The position numbers and the translations under genes are program-made. A DNA stretch of 35,488 bases, from NCBI GenBank assembly GCA_014879735.1, contig JACSRN010000115.1:1-35488 (forward strand), read 5' to 3'. The notes beneath the pieces are model-generated. The model was not told the origin of the DNA, did no database searches, and worked only from the letters and a program-made list of their open reading frames with translations. Source of the stretch: Paracoccaceae bacterium (GTDB taxonomy: Bacteria; Pseudomonadota; Alphaproteobacteria; Rhodobacterales; Rhodobacteraceae). This document shows positions 16,833 through 25,207 of the stretch, piece after piece; position 1 is the stretch's first letter, and each line of letters opens with the position of its first letter.

Positions 16833-19022
16833 TCAGGCCGCGGCCTTCTGGCTGCCGAAGCGGGCATAGAAGGTCTCGCCCTTCTCGGCCATTTCGCGCA
16901 GCAGTTCCGGCGCCTCGAAACGGTGCCCGAACTGCGCCGTCAGGCCGCGGCAGATCTCCACCGCCCGCGCGGCGCCGATGATGTCGAGCCAGGAGAACGG
17001 CCCGCCCGACCATGGCGCGAAGCCCCAGCCCAGGATCGCGCCGACATCGCCTTCGCGGATATCGGTCAGCACACCCTCTTCCAGGGCGCGGACCGCCTCC
17101 AGCACCTGCGCAAAGAGCAGGCGGTGCTGCACATCGGCCAGCGACGGCTGCATCTTGTCATGCGGATATTTCTGTTCCAGCCCCTCCCACAGGCCAAGAC
17201 GCTCGCCCTTGTCGGAATAGCTGTAGAAGCCCGCATTCGACTTGCGCCCAAGGCGGCCCTGATCGGCCATCCAGAACAGCACCCTGTCCACCGCATCATC
17301 GGGGTAGTCGCCGCCCATGGCGGCCCGGGTGGCCTTGGCGATCTTCACGCCCAGGTCGATCGAGGTTTCATCAACCAGCTGCAGCGGGCCCAGCGGCATG
17401 CCGACCAGCTTTGCAGCATTCTCGACCAGCGCCGGCTCCACCCCTTCGGCGACCATGCGGATGCCTTCGTTGATATAGGGGATGATGCAGCGGTTGGCGT
17501 AGAAGAAGCGCGCGTCGTTCACCACGATCGGCGTCTTGCGGATCTGGCGGACGAAATCCAGCGCCTTGGCCACGGCCACCTCGCCGGTCTTCTTGCCGCG
17601 GATGATCTCGACCAGCATCATCTTGTCGACCGGGCTGAAGAAATGGATGCCGATGAACCGGTCGGGCCGGGCGCTGGCATGGGCAAGCGAGCTGATCGGC
17701 AGGGTCGAGGTGTTGGTGGCGAAGATCATATCATCGCCGGCCGCCTCTTCGGCGCGCTTCGTCACCTCGGCCTTGATCTTGGGATCCTCGAACACCGCCT
17801 CGACGATCAGGTCTACACCCTTCAGCGCCGCGTAATCGGTGGTCGCGGTGATGCGGCCCAGCACTTCGGCCTTCTTCTCGGCCGTCACCTTGCCGCGCTT
17901 CATGCCCTTGTCGAGCAGGTCTTCGGAATGTTTGCGGCCGCGGTCCGCCGACTCCTGCGTGCTGTCGATCAGCACGACCTCGATCCCGGCCTGTGCCGCG
18001 ACATAGGCGATGCCGGCCCCCATCATGCCGGCGCCGATGACGCCCAGCCGCTTCACCGTCTGGTCGGCAACCGCCGGCCGGTTCGCGCCCTTGTCCAGCG
18101 CCTCCTTGTTGATGAAGAGGCTGCGGATCATCGCGGCGGACGACGGGTTCATCAGGACGGCGGTGAACTGCCGCGCCTCGATCTTCAAGGCCTGGTCGAA
18201 GGGCACCAGCGCGCCTTCGTAAACCGCGGCAAGCAGCGCCTTGGCCGCCGGATAGACGCCCTGGGTCTTGCCGAACACCATCGCATTGGCGCCGGTGAAG
18301 GTCATGAAGCCCGCGGGGTGATAGGGCGCGCCGCCCGGCATCTTGTAGCCCTTGTCATCCCAGGGCTTCACCAGGTCGGCATCCTTTGCGCCCAGCACCC
18401 AGGCCCTGGCCCGGTCCAGAAGCTCGGCCGCAGGTACCACCTCGTCAATCAGCCCGGCGGCCTTGGCCGCCTTCGGATCCGACAGCTTGCCCTCAAGCAG
18501 GAAAGGTGCGGCCACCATCGCGCCCAGCTTGCGGACCAGCCGCGTGGTGCCGCCACCGCCGGGGAAGATGCCGACCATGATTTCCGGCAGGCCGATCTTG
18601 GCCTTGGGGTTCTCGGCCGCAAAGATGCGATGGGTCGAAAGCGGCAGTTCCAGCCCGATGCCCAGCGCGGTGCCCGGCAGCGCCGCGGCGATGGGCTTTC
18701 CGCCCTTGCGGGTCTTCGGATCCATGCCGGCAAGCTCGATCCGGCGCAGGACCCGGTGCATCTGCATCACGCCATCGAAGATCGCCTGGGCGCCGCCTGC
18801 GCGCATCTCGGCGATGACGTTCAGATCCATCCCACCGGCAAAATCCTTCTTGGCCGAGGTGATGACGATCCCCTTCACCTCCGGATCGGCCAGCGCATCG
18901 CCGACCAGCGCGTCAAGCTCGGCAAAACCGGCCATCGACATGACGTTCATCGACTTCGATGGCACGTCCCAGGTGATGATGGCGACGCCATCGGCATCGG
19001 TCTTCATGGTGAAATCGGTCAT
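16833..19022 (-). CDS. fadB: multifunctional enoyl-CoA hydratase / 3-hydroxyacyl-CoA dehydrogenase
   Basis: FadB-type alpha subunit of beta-oxidation. The N-terminal crotonase domain (about 1-190) has the catalytic glutamates E125 (GIGLELPL) and E147 (GLPEIMVG) and PGGGGTTRL. The Rossmann loop GVIGAGMMGAG is at 327-337, then IGIHFFSPVDKM with the dehydrogenase histidine and the two C-terminal helical domains follow. At 729 residues the length is normal. The start (ATG 19022) has GGAGGAG upstream and overlaps the double cupin stop by 4 bp. It is the last gene of a chain glutathione transferase, FadA, cupin, double cupin, FadB. The ACD and FadA genes in the same block supply the first and last steps. 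Confidence 0.95.
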   Translation of the reverse strand: MTDFTMKTDADGVAIITWDVPSKSMNVMSMAGFAELDALVGDALADPEVKGIVITSAKKDFAGGMDLNVIAEMRAGGAQAIFDGVMQMHRVLRRIELAGMDPKTRKGGKPIAAALPGTALGIGLELPLSTHRIFAAENPKAKIGLPEIMVGIFPGGGGTTRLVRKLGAMVAAPFLLEGKLSDPKAAKAAGLIDEVVPAAELLDRARAWVLGAKDADLVKPWDDKGYKMPGGAPYHPAGFMTFTGANAMVFGKTQGVYPAAKALLAAVYEGALVPFDQALKIEARQFTAVLMNPSSAAMIRSLFINKEALDKGANRPAVADQTVKRLGVIGAGMMGAGIAYVAAQAGIEVVLIDSTQESADRGRKHSEDLLDKGMKRGKVTAEKKAEVLGRITATTDYAALKGVDLIVEAVFEDPKIKAEVTKRAEEAAGDDMIFATNTSTLPISSLAHASARPDRFIGIHFFSPVDKMMLVEIIRGKKTGEVAVAKALDFVRQIRKTPIVVNDARFFYANRCIIPYINEGIRMVAEGVEPALVENAAKLVGMPLGPLQLVDETSIDLGVKIAKATRAAMGGDYPDDAVDRVLFWMADQGRLGRKSNAGFYSYSDKGERLGLWEGLEQKYPHDKMQPSLADVQHRLLFAQVLEAVRALEEGVLTDIREGDVGAILGWGFAPWSGGPFSWLDIIGAARAVEICRGLTAQFGHRFEAPELLREMAEKGETFYARFGSQKAAA

Positions 19023-20005
19023 GTTGCTCCTCCGTGCGGATCTTTGGGCGGATATTCGGTCCCGTCGCGGCGCAGATAGCGGCGGGCGGGGCCGTCGTTG
19101 TGGGTGATCAGGTCGTGGTCGGTGTAGTGGATGACATCCCGGGGGAACCGGGTGCCAAGCGTCAGATAGGTGGCGGGCCGGTCGCTGCGGTTTTCCAGCC
19201 GGTGGCCGATGGGCTGGCCCGCAGGCCAGCAGGCGGCGTCACCGGGGGCCAACAGTGTTTCGGTGTCTTCGATCAATGTCGGCGCGCCGGAGAGAACGAG
19301 GATCATCTCATCCTCGCGCTCATGCCAGTGGCGAAAGGACGAGGTGCCACCGGGCGGCAGGTCTTCCAGATGCAGGCCGAATTGTGTCAGCCCGCCGGGA
19401 TCGCCCAGAACGCAATGCCGATAAGCGCCAAGCGGGCCGAGGATCGGGTGGATGTAGCCGTCCTCCAGCAGCCATTCGCGGGTTGCGGCGGGCTGGATGC
19501 GGCGCGGGGTCAGGTCGGTGTCGCGGGGGCCACCCCAGTCCGGCGCCAGATCCAGCAGTTCCGGCGGCAGGTCGCCGCCGCGCAGGCGCGTGCCGGCGGC
19601 ATCCAGCACCTCCCAAGTGGTGGCATGGTTCACCATGCGGGTGCCGCTGTCGGGATAGTGGCAGATGTCCCCGGCGACCCGGCTGCCGACAATGACATAG
19701 GTTGCGGGCGCGGCGCTGCGGTTTTGCACATGATGGGCATCCGGCTCTCCCCTGCGCCAGATCGCGGCATCGCCGGGGGTCAGGACATGCGCTCCGCAGT
19801 CATCCACCACCGTCGCGGTGCCGGACAGAAGATAAAGCGCCTCGTCCTCGGCCAGATGCCAATGCCGTTCGGATGACCGGGTGCCCGGCGGCAAGGTTTC
19901 TACGTAGCAGCCGAATTGCCTCAGCCCGCCCGCCTCGGACAGATGCAGCGTCGTGATCCCGTCTTCCCGGCGGATCAGCGGCGCATGGGCGGGATGCACG
20001 ATCAT
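19019..20005 (-). CDS. double-cupin protein
   Basis: The 328-residue product has two cupin domains. Each has the metal motif HWHxxEDE (RHWHLAEDEALYLLSG about residue 47; RHWHEREDEMILVLSG about residue 227) and the second motif with a conserved His and Asn-Arg-Ser (AHHVQNRS; GHRLENRS). The final part of each domain ends with a related HYxD stretch (CHYPDS; IHYTDHD). All usual metal ligands (two His, one Glu, one His) are present in both. Its start overlaps the cupin stop and its stop overlaps the fadB start, each by 4 bp. The substrate is unknown; cupins can be dioxygenases, isomerases or binding proteins. Duplication of the adjacent single-cupin gene is likely. Confidence 0.8.
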   Translation of the reverse strand: MIVHPAHAPLIRREDGITTLHLSEAGGLRQFGCYVETLPPGTRSSERHWHLAEDEALYLLSGTATVVDDCGAHVLTPGDAAIWRRGEPDAHHVQNRSAAPATYVIVGSRVAGDICHYPDSGTRMVNHATTWEVLDAAGTRLRGGDLPPELLDLAPDWGGPRDTDLTPRRIQPAATREWLLEDGYIHPILGPLGAYRHCVLGDPGGLTQFGLHLEDLPPGGTSSFRHWHEREDEMILVLSGAPTLIEDTETLLAPGDAACWPAGQPIGHRLENRSDRPATYLTLGTRFPRDVIHYTDHDLITHNDGPARRYLRRDGTEYPPKDPHGGAT

Positions 20006-20478
20006 TCGCGCGGCCCCGCCCAGTCGGTGCCGTCGCGATAGGTGTGACGGACGCGCCCGCCTTCGATATCCAGCCCGAAATCGTGGTCGGAATAGGCCAC
20101 CACCTCATGCGGGGCCTTCGACCCGACGATCAAGAAGCTGGCCGGTTCGGCCGAACGGTTCTCGAAACGGTGGCCGTTCGCCACGCCGGCCTTCCAGGCC
20201 GCGAACTCCCCCGGCGCCATCCAGGTTTCGCCCTCATCCTCGACCAGCACCAGCGCGCCGGACAGGACCACGGCGAACTCGTCCTCGGCCGCATGCCAGT
20301 GGCGCAGCGATGCGACGGCGCCAGGCTCCAGCATCACCAGATTGGCGCCGAACTGGGTCAGCCCCGCCAGATCGCCCAGCCGGCGCGAGGATCGGCCCCT
20401 CATCATCGCGGCATAGGGCTCGGGGTAGGTCGAGCCCGTCCGCAAAGGCGCGGCGAGGGGGTCCAGCTTTGGCATCAC
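20002..20478 (-). CDS. single-cupin protein
   Basis: The 158-residue protein is one cupin domain: HWHAAEDEFAVVLSG around residue 58 holds the first metal ligands, and GHRFENRS around 104 the last. A C-terminal extension ending VVAYSDHDFGLD, then RHTYRDGTDW, is shared with the second domain of the neighbouring double cupin (DVIHYTDHD, RYLRRDGTEY). The ATG at 20478 overlaps the fadA stop by 4 bp and its own stop overlaps the double-cupin start. The position inside a fadA-fadB operon points to a role in acyl-CoA or aromatic/organic acid metabolism, or in sensing a product of it, but this is inference. Confidence 0.8.
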   Translation of the reverse strand: MMPKLDPLAAPLRTGSTYPEPYAAMMRGRSSRRLGDLAGLTQFGANLVMLEPGAVASLRHWHAAEDEFAVVLSGALVLVEDEGETWMAPGEFAAWKAGVANGHRFENRSAEPASFLIVGSKAPHEVVAYSDHDFGLDIEGGRVRHTYRDGTDWAGPRE

Positions 20479-21686
20479 ACCCTCTCGATGATGGTGGCGG
20501 CGCCCATGCCGCTGGCGATGCAGAGCGTGGCAAGCCCGGTGCCCTTGCCGCTGCGCTCCAACTCGTCCAGCAGCGTGCCGATGATGATGGCGCCGGTGGC
20601 GCCCAGCGGATGGCCCATGGCAATGGAACCGCCGTTGACATTGACCAGCGCGGGATCGACGTCAAAGGCCTGCATGAAGCGCAGCACGACCGAGGCGAAG
20701 GCCTCGTTGACCTCGAAGAGGTCGATGTCGCGGATCGACATGCCGCTGTCCTTGAGGATCTTCTCGGTCACGGGGACCGGGCCGGTCAGCATGATCGTCG
20801 GATCGGTGCCGATCTTCGCCGTGGCACGGATGCGCGCGCGCGGCTTCAGCCCGTTGGCCTTGCCGAATTCGGCGTTGCCGATCAGCACCGCCGCAGCCCC
20901 GTCGACGATGCCCGAAGAGTTGCCGGCATGGTGGATGTGGTTGATCCGCTCGAGATGGGGATATTTCATCAGCGCCACCTTGTCGAAACCGGGCATCACC
21001 TCGCCCATGTCCCTGAAACTGGCCTTCAGCCCGCCCAGCGCCGCCAGATCGGTGCCCGGGCGCATGTATTCGTCGCGGTCGAGGATGGTCAGCCCATTGC
21101 GATCCCGCACCGGCACGATGGAGCGGGCGAACCTGTCATCCGCCCAGGCCTCGGCCGCGCGGCGCTGGGATTCCACCGCCAGGGCATCGGCCATCTCGCG
21201 GGTGAACCCGTATTCGGTGGCAATGATGTCGGCAGAAATCCCCTGCGGCACGAAATAGGTCTTCATCGCAAGCGTCGGGTCGACGGCGATCGCGGCACCG
21301 TCGCTGCCCATCGCCACGCGGCCCATCATCTCGACGCCGCCGGCGATATAGGCCTGGCCTGCGCCGCCCTTCACCTGGTTTGCCGCCAGGTTCACCGCCT
21401 CCATGCCGGAGGCGCAGAAGCGGTTGATGGCAAGGCCCGGGATGCGTTCGTCCAGATCCGACAGCAGGACGGCCGAGCGGGCAAGACAGCCGCCCTGCTC
21501 GCCCACCTGGGTGACATTGCCCCAGATCACATCCTCGACCGCATGGCCCGACAGGCCGTTGCGGTCCTTGACGGCATTCAATACCCCGGCCGACAGCGCG
21601 ACGGAGGTGACTTCATGCAGCGCGCCATCGGCGCGGCCCTTGCCGCGCGGGGTGCGGACGGCGTCGTAGATATAGGCTTCGGTCAT
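20475..21686 (-). CDS. fadA: acetyl-CoA C-acyltransferase (thiolase), FadA type
   Basis: This thiolase performs the last step of beta-oxidation, releasing acetyl-CoA. In the 403 residues the nucleophile C91 lies in NRFCASGMEAVN, the histidine H359 in GGSIAMGHPLGATGA, and the second cysteine C389 in LCIASGMGAA; NEAF is at about 327-330. At C389 the more usual CIGGGMG is CIASGMG. The ATG at 21686 has GAGGAG 5 bases upstream. The gene lies 10 bases from the glutathione transferase stop and overlaps the cupin start by 4 bp. An acetoacetyl-CoA thiolase role in PHB metabolism is possible, but the fadB partner argues for degradation. Confidence 0.92.
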   Translation of the reverse strand: MTEAYIYDAVRTPRGKGRADGALHEVTSVALSAGVLNAVKDRNGLSGHAVEDVIWGNVTQVGEQGGCLARSAVLLSDLDERIPGLAINRFCASGMEAVNLAANQVKGGAGQAYIAGGVEMMGRVAMGSDGAAIAVDPTLAMKTYFVPQGISADIIATEYGFTREMADALAVESQRRAAEAWADDRFARSIVPVRDRNGLTILDRDEYMRPGTDLAALGGLKASFRDMGEVMPGFDKVALMKYPHLERINHIHHAGNSSGIVDGAAAVLIGNAEFGKANGLKPRARIRATAKIGTDPTIMLTGPVPVTEKILKDSGMSIRDIDLFEVNEAFASVVLRFMQAFDVDPALVNVNGGSIAMGHPLGATGAIIIGTLLDELERSGKGTGLATLCIASGMGAATIIERV

Positions 21687-21696
21687 CGGTTTCTCC

Positions 21697-22338
21697 TCAG
21701 GCGGCGGCAGGCGGGAAAGCCCGCTGCATCAGGTCATAGGGATGCTTCCAGCCCGGAAGGGCGGAAAGGCGGGAAAGCCAGGTGTCGATATGGGGCCAGT
21801 CGGCGCGGGTGAAGCCGAAGGGTTCGGGGTAATAGAGATAGGAACAGCAGGAGAGATCGGCCACCGTCGCCCCCGTGCCGCCCGCCACCCAGTCGCGGGT
21901 GGCCAGATGGTCGTTCAGCACCGTGCAGGCCGCCCTGAAGCGGCCCTGCAGCCAGGGAATCACGCCCTCAGGGCGCTTGTCTGCCGGCAGGAAGTTCATC
22001 AGGAAGCGGCAGGTTCCGCCCTGGGCGGAAAACTTGTGGTTGTCCCACAGGATCCAGCGCAGGACCTCCCGCCGCTCGGCGGGGCTCGCCCCCCCGAGTT
22101 GCCCGGTCGCATCGGCGATATGGAGCAGGATGCTGCCCGACTGGCTGAGCGTTTCGTCCCCATCGACCAGAACCGGCACCTCGCCCATCTCGTTCAGCGC
22201 GCGGAATGCTGGCGTGCGGGTGGCACCCCGGAAATAGTCGACAAAGACCGGCTGCCAGGGCGTGCCGGTCAGTTCCAGCGCCAGCGCACATTTATAGGCA
22301 TTGCCGCTTTCGCCGAAGCCGTGGAGCTGGATCGTCAT
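21697..22338 (-). CDS. glutathione S-transferase family protein
   Basis: The 213-residue protein has a thioredoxin-like N-terminal domain (MTIQLHGFGESGNAYKCALALELTG, with the conserved cis-proline region EVPVLVDGDETLSQSGSIL) and a helical C-terminal domain from about residue 85. The ESGNAYKCALAL stretch places serine or cysteine near the usual catalytic site; glutathione conjugation or a reductive role is expected but the subclass is unclear. The ATG at 22338 follows GGGAGG. It is followed by fadA after 10 bases, which suggests detoxification of reactive acyl-CoA products in the same operon. A dispersed repeat copy lies just upstream. Confidence 0.85.
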   Translation of the reverse strand: MTIQLHGFGESGNAYKCALALELTGTPWQPVFVDYFRGATRTPAFRALNEMGEVPVLVDGDETLSQSGSILLHIADATGQLGGASPAERREVLRWILWDNHKFSAQGGTCRFLMNFLPADKRPEGVIPWLQGRFRAACTVLNDHLATRDWVAGGTGATVADLSCCSYLYYPEPFGFTRADWPHIDTWLSRLSALPGWKHPYDLMQRAFPPAAA

Positions 22339-22369
22339 GTTGCGGTTCCTCCCTCGATCACCGTCGCTG

Positions 22370-22421
22370 GCGGGGGTTTCACACCCCCGCACCCCCGTGG
22401 GGTATTTTCGTCAAGAGGAAG
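22370..22421 (+). repeat. dispersed GC-rich repeat, copy 2
   Basis: A perfect 8-bp stem GCGGGGGT (22370-22377) and ACCCCCGC (22383-22390) is followed by a GC-rich run and the core GGTATTTTCGTCAAGAGGAAG (22401-22421). It lies 32 bases upstream of the glutathione transferase gene, between it and the RHH-like gene, with copy 3 in reverse nearby. Confidence 0.75.
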
Positions 22422-22563
22422 AGGATTTGTTAACCCTGATCCCTCAGTCTCTGAATCGCGGTACAGGCTGGGGAGCCGATGACCGCTCAAGGGGAAGCCC
22501 CGCTTCGGTGAGATGCATAGCCAAGGCAGTAAGGGTCCGGGGCGGGGCCGACTGGATTGCCGG

Positions 22564-22600
22564 CTTCCTCTTGATCTAAATACCCCCCCGCCGGAGGCGC
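22564..22600 (-). repeat. dispersed GC-rich repeat, copy 3 (inverted)
   Basis: Read on the minus strand, CGCCTCCGGCG and a G-run are followed by the core GGTATTTAGATCAAGAGGAAG (22564-22584). Together with copy 2 it forms a pair in opposite directions flanking about 140 bases. It lies about 20 bases after the stop of the small RHH-like gene. Confidence 0.75.
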
Positions 22601-22622
22601 CCGCAGCCCATCCTCGCATCCC

Positions 22623-22835
22623 TCAGGATTTTCGTGCCTCCAGTTCCAGATTGAAAAGCCGCAGGCGATGCATCAGGTTTTCCCGGTCGGTCACGCTGTC
22701 GAAATTCTCGAACAGGAACGACAGCGCCTCGCCCTCGTCCAGCCCGGCCTCGGCGGCAAAGCGTTTCAGGCGGCGATAGCCGTCTTCGGTCATTGCGACG
22801 GGGAAGCGGCGGGTCAGGCGGAAACGTCTCGGCAT
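22623..22835 (-). CDS. small ribbon-helix-helix-like protein (70 aa)
   Basis: A 70-residue protein starting MPRRFRLTRRFPVAMTEDGYRRLKRFAAEAGLDEGEALSF with a second helix (SFLFENFDSVTDRENLMHRLRLFNLELEARKS). The strand-helix-helix order and the basic N-terminus recall CopG/Arc-type DNA-binding or antitoxin proteins, but the match is by shape only. The ATG at 22835 has GGAGGAG upstream and is preceded by a strong hairpin at 22857-22889. It lies downstream of the acyl-CoA dehydrogenase gene, with 60 bases between. Possible jobs include regulating fatty-acid genes or acting on the enzyme's expression; nothing in the sequence proves this. Confidence 0.6.
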   Translation of the reverse strand: MPRRFRLTRRFPVAMTEDGYRRLKRFAAEAGLDEGEALSFLFENFDSVTDRENLMHRLRLFNLELEARKS

Positions 22836-22856
22836 TGGCTCCTCCGGCTGCGGCGG

Positions 22857-22889
22857 GGTGCAAATTCCTTTCTTCCGGGAATTTGCACC
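22857..22889 (-). promoter_or_regulatory. perfect 12-bp palindrome between acyl-CoA dehydrogenase and RHH-like gene
   Basis: GGTGCAAATTCC (22857-22868) and GGAATTTGCACC (22878-22889) pair perfectly around a 9-base loop. It starts 6 bases past the dehydrogenase stop and ends just before the GGAGGAG ribosome-binding site of the small gene. No T-run follows, so it may be an operator, or an RNA hairpin that processes or attenuates the downstream message. Confidence 0.7.
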
Positions 22890-22895
22890 GCAAGC

Positions 22896-24668
22896 TTAGA
22901 ACGCCTCGGCGGCAAGGGCCATCACCGGATCCGCCCCGCTTTCGATCCGCGCCAGATGCATCCCGCAGGCCGGGAGCTGGCGGGCCATGTAGTAGCGGCC
23001 GGTGGCGATCTTGGTCTCGTAGAACGCGCTGTCCTCCGTGCCCGCATCCAGTGCCGCATGGGCGGCGGCGGCCATCCGCGTCCACATCAGGCCCAGGCAG
23101 ACATGACCCATCAGGTGCAGGAAATCGGTCGAGCCGGCAAGCGCCGCATCGGGGTTCTTCATGCCGTTCTGCATGAAGAACATGCCGGCCGCCTGCATCT
23201 GTTTCGACGCCGCCTTCAGCGGATCGGTGAACGCCTTCATCCGGTCGTCGCCATCATGCGCCTTCGTTTCGGCCTTCACCATGTCGAAGAAGGCCATCAC
23301 ATGCTTGCCACCATCGGTTGCGAGCTTGCGACCGACCAGATCCAGCGCCTGCACGCCGTTCGCGCCTTCGTAGATCATCGCGATCCGGGCATCGCGGACG
23401 AACTGCGACATGCCCTGTTCCTCGATATAGCCGTGGCCGCCGTAGATCTGCTGGGCCTGCACCGCCGAGTCGAACCCCTTGTCGGTCTGGAAACCCTTGA
23501 TCACCGGGGTCAGGAGGCCGATCAGCCCGTCGGCCGCGGCATCGCCGTGATGGGCCCGGTCGATCAGGCTGGCGCCCCAGAAGGTCAGCGCGCGGGCGCC
23601 CTCGACAAAACTCTTCTGATCCATCAGCGCCCGGCGGATGTCGGGATGAACGATCAGCGGGTCGGCGGCGCCGGTCGGGTTCTTCACCCCTGTCACGGCC
23701 CGGCCCTGCAGGCGATCCCGGGCATAGGCTGCCGCATTCTGGTAGGCCGCCTCGGCCACCGCATAGCCCTGCAGGCCCACGCCCAGCCGTGCCTCGTTCA
23801 TCATGGTGAACATGGCCCGCATGCCCTTGTGCAGGTCGCCGAGCAGCCAGCCCTTCGCGCCATCATAGTCCAGCACGCAGGTGGCATTGCCGTGAATGCC
23901 CATCTTCTCTTCGATCTTGCCGACCGTCACCGCGTTGCGCGCGCCCAGCGAGCCGTCTTCGTTCACAAGGACCTTCGGCACGATGAAGAGCGAGATGCCC
24001 TTCGTTCCCTCGCCGCCGCCGGGCGCCTTGGCCAGGACCAGGTGAATGATGTTCTCGGCCAGGTCATGATCGCCGGCCGAGATGAAGATCTTCTGGCCGG
24101 TGATCAGGTAGCTGCCGTCGTCCTGCGGTTCCGCCCTGGTCCGCAGCAGGCCGAGGTCGGTTCCGCAATGCGGCTCGGTCAGGTTCATGGTGCCGGTCCA
24201 GTCGCAAGACACCATTTTCGGCAGGTATTTCGCCTTCTGCTCCGGGCTGCCATGGGCATGGATCGCCGAATAGGCGCCATGGGTCAGTCCCTGATACATG
24301 TTGAAGGCCATGTTGGCCGAGACGAAGACCTCGCCCACGGCGGAACTCATCAGATAGGGCAGACCCTGGCCGCCATATTCCGGGTCGCAGTCGAGCGCGG
24401 TCCAGCCGCCCTCCTTCATCGCCCGGAATGCCGCATCAAAGCCCGTGGGCGTGCGCACCACGCCGTTTTCCAGCGTGCAGCCCTCGCGGTCGCCGACGGC
24501 GTTCAGCGGGGCCAGCACCTCGGTGGCGACCTTGCCGGCCTCCTCCAGCACGGCGGCGGTGAAGCCGCGGTCCAGATCGGCATATCCCGGTATGTCCGCG
24601 GCCGAGACGGCCAGCACGTCATGCAGCAGGAACTGCATGTCCTTCACGGGGGCGGTATAGGTGGTCAT
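22896..24668 (-). CDS. acyl-CoA dehydrogenase, long FadE/DmdC-like form
   Basis: This FAD enzyme introduces the alpha-beta double bond in acyl-CoA. The 590 residues carry the N-terminal helical domain, [13 protein letters not shown] (161-173, FAD-binding), the middle beta domain, the C-terminal helical domain with [11 protein letters not shown] (409-419) and the likely catalytic base E434 in IYEGANG, then an extra C-terminal domain to residue 590. The long form matches the group that includes 3-methylmercaptopropionyl-CoA dehydrogenase (DmdC), so straight-chain or methylthio substrates are both possible. The ATG at 24668 has AGGGAGG; an upstream in-frame start is not conserved. It follows a MerR gene by 19 bases. 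Confidence 0.9.
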   Translation of the reverse strand: MTTYTAPVKDMQFLLHDVLAVSAADIPGYADLDRGFTAAVLEEAGKVATEVLAPLNAVGDREGCTLENGVVRTPTGFDAAFRAMKEGGWTALDCDPEYGGQGLPYLMSSAVGEVFVSANMAFNMYQGLTHGAYSAIHAHGSPEQKAKYLPKMVSCDWTGTMNLTEPHCGTDLGLLRTRAEPQDDGSYLITGQKIFISAGDHDLAENIIHLVLAKAPGGGEGTKGISLFIVPKVLVNEDGSLGARNAVTVGKIEEKMGIHGNATCVLDYDGAKGWLLGDLHKGMRAMFTMMNEARLGVGLQGYAVAEAAYQNAAAYARDRLQGRAVTGVKNPTGAADPLIVHPDIRRALMDQKSFVEGARALTFWGASLIDRAHHGDAAADGLIGLLTPVIKGFQTDKGFDSAVQAQQIYGGHGYIEEQGMSQFVRDARIAMIYEGANGVQALDLVGRKLATDGGKHVMAFFDMVKAETKAHDGDDRMKAFTDPLKAASKQMQAAGMFFMQNGMKNPDAALAGSTDFLHLMGHVCLGLMWTRMAAAAHAALDAGTEDSAFYETKIATGRYYMARQLPACGMHLARIESGADPVMALAAEAF

Positions 24669-24687
24669 GTCTTCCTCCCTTGGTCGG

Positions 24688-25113
24688 TCAGGCCGGTTTT
24701 CCGGGCGTCCGGGCGGCGCGAACCGCATCCATCAGCTGGGCACCGGCATCGAGTTCGGTCTTCAGTTCTGCAATCGCGAGATCGAGTTCGGCCCGCTGCG
24801 CCTCCATGGCGGCCAGCCGCCCGCGGGCGAGGTTATAGGTCCGCTGCATCTGCGCAAGGTTCGACCCCTCGCGGTCATAAAGGTTCAGCACCTGCCGGAT
24901 ATCCTCGAGACTGAAACCGAACCGCTTGCCGCGCAGGATCAGCTTCAGCCGGCCGCGGTCGGTCCGGGTGTAGAGCCGCTTTGCGCCACGGCGGATCGGG
25001 CGAAGCAGTTCCTTCGCCTCGTAGAACCGCAGGGTCCGGGGCGTGACGTCGAAGGCATCGCACATCTCGCGGATCGTCATCAGGTCGTCCTGGCTGGTCG
25101 GGGTCGGGGTCAT
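24688..25113 (-). CDS. MerR-family regulator of the acyl-CoA dehydrogenase operon
   Basis: The 141-residue protein has an N-terminal winged helix (about residues 12-80: [65 protein letters not shown]) and a coiled-coil dimerisation helix (about 95-130). There is no conserved metal-binding cysteine, so it is likely to sense an organic ligand, as LiuR-type MerR regulators of branched-chain and fatty acyl-CoA genes do. A palindromic operator lies about 70 bases upstream. The ATG at 25113 lacks a good ribosome-binding site; an ATG at 25080 (MTIREM) is an alternative. Confidence 0.85.
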   Translation of the reverse strand: MTPTPTSQDDLMTIREMCDAFDVTPRTLRFYEAKELLRPIRRGAKRLYTRTDRGRLKLILRGKRFGFSLEDIRQVLNLYDREGSNLAQMQRTYNLARGRLAAMEAQRAELDLAIAELKTELDAGAQLMDAVRAARTPGKPA

Positions 25114-25181
25114 GGCACGGTCACATCAGCAATCCCATCCCTATCCGAAATGGGGCGTCGATCCGCAGACTAGTAGAGCAG

Positions 25182-25207
25182 TTGACGTTCACGTAAGCGT
25201 AACGTCA
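25182..25207 (-). promoter_or_regulatory. MerR-type operator candidate
   Basis: TGACGTT (25183-25189) and AACGTCA (25201-25207) form a perfect 7-bp inverted repeat with an 11-base spacer; TTGACGT-TC-ACGTAAG at 25182-25197 is a second, closer imperfect repeat of the TnACGT type seen in LiuR-like operators. It lies about 70 bases upstream of the MerR gene start, where autoregulation would be expected. Confidence 0.5.

Noticed and set aside
16668-19079. Long plus-strand frame opposite fadB
   Set aside because: The translation is His/Arg/Gln-rich without any family feature, and fadB on the other strand is intact.
22301-22579. Short plus-strand frame through the dispersed repeat region
   Set aside because: It runs over repeat copies and the start of the glutathione transferase gene; no sign of coding.
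22668-24914. Long plus-strand frame opposite the acyl-CoA dehydrogenase
   Set aside because: Same shadow pattern: composition is unlike a protein and the dehydrogenase is complete.
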